Assembly: GCF_040712315.1 (NCBI RefSeq)
Contig: NC_134024.1
Span: forward strand, 1,945,158 to 2,009,157
DNA from: Castanea sativa
Taxonomy: Eukaryota; Streptophyta; Magnoliopsida; Fagales; Fagaceae
Length of the DNA stretch: 64,000 nt
Direction of reading: 5' to 3'
The translations under genes were made by a program, and so were the position numbers. A model generated the notes under the pieces. The model worked only from the letters and a program-made list of their open reading frames with translations, did not search any database and had not been told where the DNA came from. Within the stretch, counting starts at the first letter, position 1. Each line of letters opens with the position of its first letter. Below, one piece after another: positions 34,814 through 46,700 of this stretch.

Positions 34814-36478
34814 GCTCCTGCTCCGCCTGAAGATCCTCCACAAGACCTTCCACCTCCACAAGACATTCCACCTCATCACTCCACCCGGGTAAGATGCATT
34901 CCTACACATTTACTTGATTACCATTGTTACACTGCACTTACTACACTCCACGAGCCTCAAACCTATCGTGAGGCCTCCACTGACCCTTTATGGCAGATTG
35001 CAATGAAAGAGGAAATTGATGCATTAACCAAAAACCATACTTGGGACTTAGTTACTCTCCCTCTTAGACAGTCTGTGGTTGGTTGCAAGTGGATCTACAA
35101 GATTAAGACTCGCTCAGATAGGTCCATTGAGCTCTATAAGGCTCGCCTTGTTGCAAAAGATTTTACACAGGAGTATGGGATTGATTATGAAGAGACCTTT
35201 GCTCCAGTTGCCCGCATCTCATCTGTTCGTGCCCTCCTGGCTGTTGCTGCTGCTAGCAAATGGGATCTTTTTCAAATGGATGTTAAAAATGCATTCCTTA
35301 ATGGGGACTTGAGTGAAGAAGTTTACATGCAATCTCCTCCAGGTCTCTCCATTGACTCTAACAAGGTTTGCCGCCTTCGCCGAGCATTGTATGGTCTTAA
35401 ACAAGCTCCTCGAGCCTGGTTTGCAAAATTTAGCTCTACTATTTTTCGCTTGGGTTACACTACCAATCCTTATGATGCTGCCTTATTTCTTCGTCGTACT
35501 GATAAAGGCACCATTCTACTTCTCCTCTATGTGGATGATATGATCATAACTGGTGATGACCTTAGTGGCATACAAGAACTCAAGGATTTTCTTAGTCAGC
35601 AGTTTGAGATGAAAGATCTTGGACATCTTAGCTATTTCTTGGGTCTTGAAATCACTCGTTCCTTAGATGGTCTTTATATTACTCAAACCAAGAATGCTTC
35701 TGATCTTTTGTCTCGTGCTGGACTCATTGACAGCAAGACTGTTGACACCCTAGTTGAGCTTAATGCGCATCTGACTCCCTCGAGGGGGAAACCATTGTCT
35801 AATCCTTCTCTTTACAGATGATTAGTTGGCAGCCTAGTTTATCTCACAGTTACTCGTCCAGACATTTCTTATGCTGTTCATTAGGTCAGCCAGTATTTGT
35901 CTGCTCCACGTTCGACTCACTATGCTACTGTTCTGCGCATTCTTCGATACTTGAAGGCCACTCTCTTCCATGGCCTTTTCTACTCAGCTCAATCTCCTCT
36001 TGTACTCTGTGCATTCTCTGATGCTGATTGGGCAGGAGATCCCACTGATTGTAGGTCCACCACTGGCTATTGTTTTCTACTTGGCTCTTCCTTGATTTCT
36101 TGGCGAAGTAAGAAACAAACCTTTGTGGCCCACACCAGTACTGAAGCAGAATATCGTGCTCTTGTTGATACCACATCTGAGCTTCTTTGGTTACGATGGC
36201 TTCTTACAGACTTAGGTGTGTCTACATCCTCTGTTACACCTCTTTATTGTGATAATCAGAGTGCCATTCACATTGCTCACGATGATGTCTTCCATGAACG
36301 GACTAAACATATTGAGATTGATTGTCATTTTATCTGTTATCATCTTGTTCATGGTGCTCTCAAGCTCTTCTCCGTCTCCTCCAAAGATCAACTTGCAGAC
36401 ATCTTCACCAAGTCCCATCCTAAGGGACGCCTTCGTGATTTGGTTGACAACCTCAAGTTGGTCTCACATCCACCTTGA
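34814..36478 (+). pseudogene. Copia-2 RT and RNase H remnant
   Basis: In frame from 34,814 (proline-rich linker) through RT ([35 protein letters not shown]) to RNase H (SDADWAGDP, TSTEAEYRAL, CDNQSAIHIAHD) and the natural stop at 36,478. In-frame stops at 35,819 and 35,882 are CGA to TGA and CAG to TAG by comparison with Copia-1. It keeps Trp and Arg codons at the RT positions that are stops in Copia-1. No gag, protease or integrase. Confidence 0.92.
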
Positions 36479-36491
36479 GTTTGAGGGGGGC

Positions 36492-36674
36492 TGTTAACGT
36501 ACACTTATATGTGGGCTTGGCCCATCTAGATCACTTACTTGTAGAGCACACATTGTACTACTTGTACTGCACTCATATTTACTTGTACAGCACTCATATG
36601 CCTCCTATATAAAGGCACTCATATATATTATTTTAGTGAGAAATATAATACTATTAAATTCAGTATTTCTAACA
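36492..36674 (+). repeat. Copia-2 3' LTR
   Basis: 183 bp, TATA at 36,606-36,613, preceded by the polypurine tract TTTGAGGGGGGC (36,480-36,491). Confidence 0.95.
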
Positions 36675-37350
36675 ATGTGGAATCGTATTTGGCAGCTACA
36701 CACACCCCCTAAGGTGCGGAACTTTGTTTGGCGAGCATGCTCTGACATCCTCCCCACCCGCACAAATCTCTATCGTAGGAAAGTGCCTGTAGACCCAGCC
36801 TGTGGAATATGCCAACAACACGATGAGACGGTGGCCCATGCATTGTGGAGCTGCCCTATGGCTAGGAACGTGTGGGCGTTGGTGACAGGCAAGCTACAGA
36901 AGCGTAGTTCAGAGGTAAAGGACTTCTATGTACTGGTGAGAGGATTGATGGCTGAGCTCTCGCCTAAAGAAATGGAGGTATGCGCTACAGTTTCATGGTC
37001 CATATGGAATGCCAGAATTAGGTACCTCTTTGACAAAAAACAAACTCAACCGTGCGATATCTTGCGAGGTGCGATGTCCCTGCTACAAGACTACCAACGC
37101 CTCTGTCAATGACTGGGTACATAAAAGGAAGAACACTAAAGAAGAGGTTTGGTGCCAGGGATTAGTGCATTAAGTATAATATGGGTTGCTGGGGTTGCAA
37201 GGGACCATGTTGTAGGTGCAATAGGTGGGGGACATGCAGTTGCATGCATTGACCCACGTAGTTCCCAGTAATGTACTCTTGTGGAGGATTATGTAATATC
37301 TATATTGATTGTTCGAATAAAATTTTATCTTTTACGTCCAAAAAAAAAAA

Positions 37351-37958
37351 GCTTAAATGGGCATTAGAGTGAGTGGTTTATTTCTTTTGGACAAGTAAAA
37401 AGTACCAAGTAATTTGGAGTATAGTCATGTAACATTGCTGCATAATCTGATTAAACAGATTCAAAAAATCAATCATCCAGTCCAAGTGATCAATCCCAAG
37501 TCATATTTGAAAAAGCCAAGATCCAATGTCCAATGGCAATTACTCACATATGCCTCCAAAAAAGAAAATATAGGAGATTATTGCTAAATGCCGTCTCAAC
37601 GTAGACCGTGACAGCTTTCTCAATATAATAAGATGATGGCTATACAAATGTGGAGTAATAATCCAAAACAATTAATGTCTCAGCAATAATTAAAAATAAA
37701 AAAGCAGACAAATTGTGAAGGTGAAAGCAAAATTCATAGATCGAGGGGTGGAGATAGATTCTTATGTCAGGGGAAGACAACAACCCATTTGAAAATGAAA
37801 TAAAGCTATCCGCTAATGGATACTATGATTTCACCTATACAATGGATACTATATCGTCCATTGAATGGACCGTCCGCTAATGGATACTATATCATTCAAA
37901 CGACTAACGTAGTGATAAAGCTAGCAATCACCTTTTCTGTTTTTCACTAGTAACCCCC

Positions 37959-37999
<41 letters not shown>

Positions 38000-38884
38000 G
38001 TCAATGATGACTACAGCTCATCTTCTAACATTTCTGAAAATATATGTCTTGGATGTTAAAAGTTGTTAACTGAGGAAGTCTTACCTGACTCGAAGTAAAA
38101 TATGCTACACCAGTTTTGAGAAAGTGAATAGCTTCGTCCATTATTTTTTCTCCAGTAAGTCATAGCATCCACTCTATTTCTCTTCATTTCAGTTGTCCAT
38201 ATCCTAAAATGTGTTTAGTTAGGCTGAAAACAGTAACAATGAAAAATAGAGAGAAGAAAATAAGGTAAAAAAATGACATTTTTTAATGTTTGGTTAAGAG
38301 GGGAGGAGGAAAGAAAAGTAGTGGGACCTACAAGTTTTCTCTCTTCCTTTCAAAATACAATCTCTTCAAATTAGAGCAAAAAGTGAAAAGTTTTTTTTTT
38401 GTTGACAAAACTGCCCCACTTTCTCAGTTTTTATTTTTTTATTATTTTTTTAATGTAAACGTTTTTGGGGCTTCTTTTTTTTTTCTTCTTCTTCTCAGAC
38501 ATTAAAATAATATATTTATTCAATAAATTAATATATTCCAAAACATGAATAAAAGCAGAAATAAGACAGGGAGGGAAACAGAAATTAAGACATGAGTGAT
38601 GAGACAGAAAGTGAGAAGAGTGAGGAATGAATAAAAAAAAAATTATTTCCTCAAAAGGGCTATTATGATTAAAAATATTATTTACTCAAAATATATTATT
38701 TCCTCAAAAGGACTGTTTGCCAGAAATGACCAAACTATGGGACCACAATAATTAAAAGATGCAGACGATTCATTTGAAAAAAAAATAATTGAAGGCCATG
38801 TGACTCTGTAAGAAGGAAAAGACAAGTGAACAGAAAATAAAAGTGGTGGAGAAGGGCTACTTCATTAAGGCCACTCATTCTCAC
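37351..38884. repeat. segmental duplication copy B, third piece
   Basis: 37,500-37,700 matches 8220-8480, and 37,800-38,120 matches 9990-10,620. An A-run of about 36 at 37,960-37,995 follows a C-run. From 38,200 to 38,884 there is AT-rich DNA without a copy A counterpart. No gene. Confidence 0.75.
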
Positions 38885-40123
38885 TAGGGGTGTTTCGGTT
38901 CGGTTTCGGTCGGTTTTTATGGGTATGGCCAACCGAAACCGAATATTTCGGTTTGTGAAATTCTCAACCGAAATCGACCGAAATGGCTGGAATCCGAACG
39001 GTTTCGGTGCATTTCGGTTTCGGTCGGTTTTCAGTTTTTCAAAGAAAGGGTTATTGAGATTTTCAAAACCATAACTTTAATCACATATAAAAAACAAATA
39101 AATAGAGCAACATAGAGGGAGCTATTGAACAAATCAGAACGACAAAGAAAGAAAAATTTCCAACAATATTTGTTCAACAATTTACACATAGATTCAAACA
39201 AAAAATTGAACTTTACCACACCATAGCAAGAGCCTACCACCATGCTTGAGCCTACCAGTGATTTTTCATTCTCTGTATAGAGATGTGACTCAGAGAGAAG
39301 AGAAAGGCATGCCCATGGTCCATGGGACTCATAGAGAACAAAAAGAAATGAAAAAAATGGGGAGGCTGAGGTAGACGTGAGAAGGGCTGATGAAAAGAAA
39401 AGAGAAGAAGAATATAGGGAGGATAGGGGCGGTTGGAAAAAAAGAAAAGAGAAGAAGAAATTAAGGAGGATAGGGGCGGCTGGAAAAAAAGAAAAGAAAA
39501 AGAAATTAAGGAGGATGGGGGCGGCTGGAAAAAAAGAAAAGAGAATAAGGAGGATAGGGGCGGCTGGAAAAAAAAGAAAAGAGAAGAAGAAATTAAGAAG
39601 AATAGGGGCGGCTAGAAAAAAAGAAAAGAGAAGAAGAAATTAGGGAGGATAGGGGCGGCTGGAAAAAAAGAAAAGAGAAGAAGAAATTAAGAAGGATAGG
39701 GGCGGCTGGAAAAAAAGAAAGGAGAAGAAGAAATTAGGGATAGGGGCGGCTGGAAAGAAATGAAAAAGAAGAAAAAAGTAGGGATATTTATATCATGCTA
39801 TAGTTCTAGGGTTTTAAAAAATTAAATAGCAAAAAAATCACTCATGCCCACGCGAAGACTCAATCTCTGGAACTGCTAGCCAAAACTTAAGGAGCATACC
39901 ACTAAGCCACTGAAGAGTTATGTTTTAAAGTTACGTAAATATATGTATATATATATCGGTTCGGTTCGGTTGGTTTCGGGGTAAAAAATCTAGCACCGAA
40001 ACCGAAACCAAAAATTTTGGTTTTTAAGAAATGAAACCAAAACCGAACCGCACCGAAATTTTGGCAACAATTCGGTCGGTTTCAATCGGTTTGTTCGGTT
40101 CCTCGGTTTTTTGCACACCCCTA
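38885..40123. mobile_element. non-autonomous hAT transposon with 8-bp target duplication
   Basis: The termini TAGGGGTGT and (rc of right end) TAGGGGTGTGCAA are inverted, and flanking ATTCTCAC is duplicated exactly at 38,877-38,884 and 40,124-40,131. An 8-bp duplication with TAGGGGTG ends is the hAT signature. Both subterminal zones (38,893-39,035 and 39,957-40,110) are packed with CGGTTCGG / CCGAAACCG words in both orientations, likely transposase-binding repeats. There is no transposase; the interior carries a purine-rich tandem array. Confidence 0.92.
39419..39784. repeat. 47-bp purine-rich tandem repeat inside the hAT element
   Basis: Eight imperfect units, each GGATAGGGGCGGCTGGAAA followed by AAAGAAAAGAGAAGAAG; unit length 38-50 bp. 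They translate as Arg/Lys/Gly-rich open frames on the plus strand, which is a composition artefact rather than a gene. Confidence 0.92.
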
Positions 40124-40131
40124 ATTCTCAC

Positions 40132-42923
40132 CTTGAAAGATGGTTGAAAACTTATCTAGATATTATTATCAAGTCTCCTACGAAAAAAGGAATACAAGAG
40201 GTATTACTCTTGTCAATGTCAAGTGTGAACTGGTGACATCTTTTCCAACATAATATGTCTATTGAAGACCGTCTCAAATAGCGAAGCACATGAGCTGTCA
40301 TCTTTTTCCTAATAAATTAAAAAAATGTGAAGCAATAGTCTGAAAAAAAAAGCTGTGTGACGTAATAATTCAAGAAACAGACGAGTGAAAATCAAAAAAG
40401 CAGACGAGCAGTTAAGCAAAAAGTCGTAAAAGTGAGGAATCATTCTACAGTACAGAGGAAAGCGCGAGGAAAAAGCCAAATGAAAACAAAATAAGAAGAA
40501 AGTGAAAACAAAATAAGTCAGAAAAGTGAAAACAAAATAAGTCAGAAAAGTGAAAAAAGTGAATAATCATTCTACAGTACAGAGGAACGGCCAAGTGAAA
40601 ACAAAATAAGAAGAAAGAAAGTGGTTCACCGGTCAGCAATGGCTACTTCAAGTCTGTAGTAAAAGGCTACTCTCATTCTCTGTTTTGCTAAGAAGAAAGA
40701 AAATGCTACTCATTCTCAACTCTCAAGTGAAATACAGAGCGGAGAAAAATCATCTTTATATTATTTAATTTATTTCTCTCGTTTGCGATCCTCCCTATTT
40801 ATAATATTTCTTTATCACCTTCGATTGTATACTCCTCTTGTAAGCTCTCGGAGTGAACAATTCTTTTCAAGAAAATATTCAAGTTTATTTTTCAAGTAAG
40901 TCTATTCTTTAAAATATTTCACCACTGTATTTGCATATTTTATATATTTAAAAGCATAAATCAGCTTTTGTTTCTATATTTGATAATTTGTTCTTTTGGA
41001 TCTCCTAGGTTCCTACATCTTCAAATTGAATATCAGATGGTGCAAGTCTTGGGTACCGATTTCGAGTAATGGAGGTTGGAATTGAAAACTTTTATATATC
41101 ATTTTATAAATTTGAAGATTGTAAATTGTTGTTTAATTCTACTTATGTCTATGTCATATACATATTCTTTATTATTTATTGAGACCGCACCTAATGAGGT
41201 TGAGCTTTTAATCAATTAGTTTGTCTTTTCTTTCTCAAAAAAAATTAGTTTGTCTTTTTATTAGTAAAGTAACTTGTTATTTGTGTTTTCACGGGAAACA
41301 TTGAACAATTAAAAAAAAAAATAGAAAACATTGAACAATAAAAAAAATAAATAACAAAATTGAAGAATTTTGCCTAGGATTATAATTTTATTTATTATTA
41401 TAATTATATTATTATTCATGGAACAAAGTATTGGTTGTTATTATTAACTAGTCGTTAATCTGTGTGACGTACGGAAAGACTTTTTTACATTCATGTTATC
41501 AAATTAAAGAGATTTAAAAATACTTTAAGAGATTTAAAAATAGTAGTAATGTTTAAATGTTATCAATTTATAAAAATATATATATAGATAGTGTGATTGT
41601 CATGTATTTCTTGATATAAAACAGAATATAATTGATATAATATTTGATATTTTGTTCTTTTAGATCTCCTAGGTTCCTACATCTATCTTCAAAGAGAAGG
41701 CTACTCATTCTCAACTCTCAAGTGAAATACTGAGCGGAGAAAACTGACTTGATATTATTTCTCATTTGCAATCCTCAATGCCTGTATTTCTTTACTGTAA
41801 AGTCCTCTTGTACATAAGCTCTTGTAGTGGAAAGAAAATATTCAAGTGAAATTTTTAAGTAAGTTTATTCTTTAAAATATTTCGCCATTGTATTGGCATA
41901 TTATAAATATTTAAAAGCATTTATTAGCATTTGTTTCTATTTTTTTTTTAATTATTTGTTCTTTTAGATCTCCTAGGTTTCTACATCTATCTTTAAATTG
42001 AATATTGGCAATGCTTTTATTATCAAGTTTGAAAATAGTGAATTTCAGTTAGCTCAACCAATAAAGTCTCTAATCGTCGAATAAGAGATCTGGGGTTCAA
42101 TCTTCGTCTACATCTATCTTCAAGTTGAATATCAGATGGTGTAAATCTTGGGTATCCATTTCGAGTAGTGGACTCAGGACCAGAGGTTGGAGTTGAAATT
42201 TTTAAATATTATTTTATTAATTTGAATATTTTAAATTGTAGTTCATTTCTACTTATGTCTACATCATATATTCATTCTTTATTAATTATTGAGACCAAAC
42301 TTCATGAGGTTGAGGTTGAGACTGGGTCAGTTTGAATTTTTAATTTTTTTTAGGGGAGTTTGAATTTCTAATTGTTCTGCTTTTAATCAATTAGTTTGTA
42401 CTTTTATTAGTAAATTTCATGAGGAATAAATAAGGGTTTTCTATCTTTTTAGTGGGTGGAATCACTTCATTTTATGTATTAATATGTTCTATTCTCTCTC
42501 ATTGGTCACCTATTGTCTAACTGTTTGGTTTAAAATGCAAATTGCAATGCTTTTATTATCAATAAAACTTATAATTTGAAAAGAAGAAAAGGCCAAATTG
42601 CTTGATCAATTAATGATAAAAATGAATAAAAACCCTGGATCATGCTTTGGGTGTTCTACTTTATATTTCACCAATTACATACTATTACATGTTTTTTTTT
42701 TCTCCTCTCATTTTCAAGTAACCAAAGTATATTTTTTTAAAAATAAATAAATCAAAAATCAAACACATTACATACTATAATTGATGAAGTATAAACTATA
42801 AGTATAAAGTGAAACACTAGAGTAGGACATGAGACTTTTGTTTGAGAATAAGAAGATTCAAAACAATTAAAATAAATTGGTCCCTTATGGAAACATGACT
42901 TTATGGTTTATTAACATAGAAAT
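40132..42923. repeat. segmental duplication copy B, fourth piece, with internal tandem copies
   Basis: A block starting ACTCATTCTCAACTCTCAAG occurs at about 40,715-41,190 and again at about 41,700-42,300; both match 10,620-11,020 in copy A. 42,280-42,923 matches 11,640-12,296. The short unit AAGTCAGAAAAGTGAAAACA is repeated near 40,500-40,560. No gene. Confidence 0.75.
42046..42112 (+). mobile_element. SINE 5' fragment
   Basis: CAGTTAGCTCAACCAATAAA then GTCTCTAATCGTCG and GGGGTTCAATCTTCGTCTAC matches the head of the SINE at 8881-9058 (A and B boxes) and stops abruptly after the B box. No target duplication was seen. Confidence 0.6.
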
Positions 42924-43654
42924 TGTGGGGAGTAAAAGGACCTGAGCAAGTCCGTTTTTGACTAAGGGCCTTTAAGACTATAAGTCGGCCCACAGGGCGA
43001 AGGTCCGAGGATTCGTCCAAGGACTAATCTCCCCTCGGAAAGACTCGCGATGACCCTGAGATTCGCCAAGAAGATTAGAGGCAGAGTTCTGGAAGAACTG
43101 TTGGTTAAGAGGGGGATCTAAATATCTTCTAGATGCAACAGTGTGAGAGAAATATCTCAGAAAAAGGTTGCTACCTCCACATTAAAGACCCTGCACTTAC
43201 CTCCCTGGCTGCATTAATGGAGAAATGACTCCTAAACAGTAGAATCCACATTTTTACTATTGTTTAAAGACTTCAGGAAGATGGTGGAAATGGGGAGAGG
43301 ATCTAAGGATTAGATTTGTATGACACGTGGACAAAGAGGGAAGAAGAAGTATTTAAGAAGAGAAGAGAGTAAAGAATAGGGGATCGGTCAGTTAGTTAGA
43401 CAAGGGCTAAGAACTGTAATCTTTGAAAGAGAAAGAAAGATAATACATAAATCGTCCTCGGCTTACGTCCGAGGAGGTTCCTTTGTCATATTTGTTTATT
43501 ATTTGCGAATACTATAACACTCTAGTCTGTTTATCAAGCTTCCCACACCACTAAACTAGATTTCGAATTCACACTTTACAAATTTAATTGTTTAAGGCTT
43601 ATTGGGCCTGAGCCCACATTTGTTTTTGGGTCTAGGCGCAATTGTGCATTTATA
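42924..43654 (+). repeat. Gypsy-2 5' LTR
   Basis: 731 bp against 769 bp for the 3' LTR. 34 bp (starting TATTTGGGCATTGGG in the 3' copy) are missing after GAGCAAG. Contains ACACGTGGA at 43,323-43,331, TATA-like TATTTAAG at 43,350-43,357 and the inverted repeat TCCTCGG-N7-CCGAGGA at 43,455-43,475. Confidence 0.93.
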
Positions 43655-43701
43655 ATTGGCGCCGTCTATGGGAAGTCTAGTGTTGGAGGAACTGGAACAC
43701 C

Positions 43702-46700
43702 ATGGCAGGCTTAGGCTCGTACCATGCAGAATCTTAAGGATCGCAACCTGAGGATCTTTTCGAACGTCTTGAATGCCGAGAGGATCAAGAGAGTAACGTT
43801 CACACTGAATATCCTAGAGCAAGTCATACTCACGGTGGAGGCAGGGCCACCCATGAAGATGATGCCAAGGCCATGCAGAAGGAGATTAATCACCTTAAGA
43901 AGAAGCTGTGTCGCGTTAGGCAGAGGCGTGCTTCACCCTCGTCTAATATTTCTTCGGGGGAATCCAGGGGAAGTAGTTACAGTTCGAGGTCATGGTCGCC
44001 CCCCAGCAAAACATCCTCTCGCAAAGAGGATGACCTATTAGGTCGCAGACACAGGAAGCTCCCCTTCAGGGGCTTTGGGAACGATGCTATGAGCCGAGCG
44101 TTACACCAGCTCTCCAAATCGCCATTCTCCCGTAGGATTGAGAATGAGAGGCTCCCTAGGAGGTTCACCCAGCCCACCTTCACCATCTATAACAGTTGGA
44201 CTGATCCGGTGGAACATGTGAGCCACTTTAACCAGAGAATGGCGGTGCATTCTCACAATGAGACCCTAATGTGCAAGGTCTTCCCTTCTAGCTTCGGACC
44301 TGTTGCTATGAGGTGGTTCAACGGCCTTAAATCGGGATCTGTAGGTTCGTTCGGGGAACTTACTAAAGCATTCGCGTCACGGTTTATTACATGCAGCAGA
44401 GTTCCTTGACCGTTGGACTTACTGTTATCTATGGCCATGAGGGAGGGCGAGACGTTGAAAGCATACTCTGACAGGTATTGGGAGATGTTTAATGAGATAG
44501 AAGGTGATTTTGACGAGGTGGCGATCAATACCTTTAAGGTAGGCCTTCCTACTAATCATGACTTGAGGAAGTCCTTGACCAAAAAGCCTGTACGAAGTGT
44601 ACGTTGCCTCATAGACCGTATTAACGAGTACAAAAGGGTCAAAGAAGACCAACAGCAGGGAAAGGGTAAGGCGAAGGTTATCCTGTAGGAGAGAAGGGAT
44701 TTCAGGTCGGACAAATATCACAACAACAAGCCAAGAAGAGATTACTCCGGGCAGTCTGGCTCGGCAGCACCTCAAACTGTTAATACTGTATTTCGAGAAC
44801 CGGTCCACCAGCTACTGAAGAAGGTCCGTAAGGAACCCTACTTCAGATGGCCTAATAAGATGGTGGGGGACCCCGCAAAGAGGAATCAGAATCTCTTTTG
44901 TCAGTACCATCAAGACGTGAGTCATACTACCGAGAACTGTCGGACCCTCTGGAACCACTTGGAGCAGCTTGTCAGTGAAGGAAAATTAAAGCAGCACCTG
45001 TACCAACCTAACGGGTAGGGCAGTCAGTCCGCCTCGAATAATCAGAAGAATAATTCATCTCGGCTGCCCTTGGGAACGATCAACGTTATCTTCGCTGCGC
45101 CTGGCAGGACCGGCTCATGTCCCACCAGGGTGATGGCAGTTTCGCACTCCTAAGCTGATGAGGCAGGCTCCAGGCCGAAGAGGTTAAAGGTGAGTGTGCC
45201 TGTTTTGGGATTTTTAGATAAGGATAAGGTTGGGACCATCCAACCCTATGACAACGCCCTGGTGGTCACTCTGAGGATAGGGAATTATGATGTAAAAAGG
45301 ATGATGATTGATTAAGGCAGCGGCGCGGACATCATGTATCCTGATTTATTCAAGGGGCTAAGGTTGAAACTGGAAGATCTCACTCCTTATGACTCGCCAC
45401 TCATAAGCTTTGAAGGTTAAGCTGTCGTACCAAAGGGATAGATTCGGTTGCCCGTGCGATCCAGCTCGGAAACGGTTGAAGTGGATTTTATTGTGGTCGA
45501 CGCATATTCCCTATACACAGCCATCCTTACCAGGCCCTGGCTGCACGCTCTGGGTGCTGTCTCCTCCACCTTGCATGTTAAGGTTAAGTTCCCTTTGGGG
45601 GAGTACATCAAAGAGATTCTCGGCAGCCAATCGGTGGCTAGGCAATGCATATTGGCTACAGTGCTGCATCAGGCCGAAACAGAGTCCCTGACCTCGGCTA
45701 TGAAATACTTATAGCAATTAACAACTCTGGATGCGCCTGACGTGCTGACAGCAGAGGAGGCCATATGCGAAGACTTGGAGAAGTTTCTGATAGCGGATGA
45801 TCCTGAAAGGTTCTTTCAAGTTGGCGTACGTTTACCATGTCAAGAAAAGATGGAGTTGCTAGAGTTTTTGAAGGATAACATCGATGTCTTTGCGTGGGAT
45901 CCCTATGAGGCTCCGGGGGTAGACCCAAGCTTCATTTGTCATCATTTGAATGTCAATCCTGCTATTCTTCCTAGAAGGTAGCCCCCTCGGCGTTCCTCCA
46001 AGGAGCACTCTGAAGTCATTAAAGAACAGGTGCTCAACCTCAAGAGGGTTGGGGCTATTAAGGAAGTTTTCTACCCAGAGTGGTTGGCGCACACGGTTGT
46101 GGTCAAAAAGAAAAATGGAAAGTGGCGAGTATGTGTGGACTTCACAGATTTAAACAAAGCTTGCCCAAAGGACTCGTTCCCGATGCTGCGCATCGATCAG
46201 CTTGTGAATGCCACGGTCGGACATCCTCGGATGAGTTTATTGGATGCCTTCCAGGGTTATCACCAAATTCCACTGGTGGTGGAGGATCAGGAGAAAACTG
46301 CCTTTATTACTCCAATAGGGAACTATCACTATAAAGTGATGCCGTTCGGATTAAAGAATGCTGGGGCTACTTACCAAAGGATATTGACCAGAATGTTTGA
46401 ATTGCAACTTGGAAAGACCATTGAGATATATGTGGATGACATGGTAGTTAAGAGTAAGACGATACCTGTGCACGTGAAAGATTTGGACGACACTTTTTAG
46501 GTACTTAGAAAGTACAAGTTGCGTCTTAACGCCTTGAAGTGTTCTTTTGGTGTGGGTTCTGGAAAGTTCCTAGGTTATATGATTACTCATAGAGGGATAG
46601 AGGTGAATCTGGCACAGGTCAGAGCTATTTAAACCTTACAGCCACCTCGGAATCCAAAGGAAGTTCAGAAATTAACCGGAATAATCGCTGCTCTCAGCAG

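Larger units (their letters stand above)
34245..36674 (+). mobile_element. Copia-2, internally deleted non-autonomous relative of Copia-1
   Basis: 2.43 kb with 183-bp LTRs at 34,245-34,427 and 36,492-36,674 (four differences) and TSD ATGTG (34,240-34,244 and 36,675-36,679). The leader matches Copia-1 up to about 34,812, then jumps directly to the proline-rich linker before RT. About 2.6 kb holding gag, protease and integrase is gone. The primer site (34,428-34,440) reads TGGTATCGAAGCT and is degraded from the tRNA-iMet match. It would have needed proteins from elsewhere to transpose, or was deleted after insertion. Confidence 0.95.
33781..37350 (+). mobile_element. 5'-truncated LINE (zf-RVT end), split by Copia-2
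   Basis: The frame 33,781-34,244 (ARYFPTCSFMEAGLGSNPSF, WKVGDGRSIKLEDHRWLP, ...GMFSVKSAYKVA) continues at 36,680-37,112 (WQLHTPPKVRNFVWRACSDI, ...CGICQQHDETVAHALWSCP). Together this is the RT C-terminus and zinc-binding zf-RVT domain of plant L1-type LINEs. The reading phase is preserved across the Copia-2 insertion once one TSD copy is discounted. A stop at 34,087 was already inactivating. A 3' UTR follows and ends in an A-run at 37,340-37,350. The 5' truncation is typical of LINE retrotransposition. I found no convincing target duplication. Confidence 0.88.

Noticed and set aside
34597..34830. Plus-strand frame in the Copia-2 leader as a protein
   Set aside because: It corresponds to the untranslated leader with GC-rich short repeats. 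The matching Copia-1 frame (17,262-17,651 minus) lies upstream of gag and has no domain.
38885..39040. Solo LTR or Helitron end
   Set aside because: The exact 8-bp duplication and inverted TAGGGGTG termini at 38,885 and 40,123 fit hAT instead.
39377..39643. Open frame encoding a Lys/Arg/Gly repeat protein
   Set aside because: It is the translation of the 47-bp purine array inside the hAT element. Two frames are open for the same composition reason and there is no start context.
39419..39784. CRISPR-like regular repeats
   Set aside because: Units are contiguous and degenerate with no unique spacers, and the genome is a plant. The same applies to the arrays at 26,816, 49,111 and 59,940.
42046..42112. 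Functional tRNA gene
   Set aside because: A- and B-box-like words are present but no cloverleaf arms pair, and it matches the SINE head at 9058-8990.
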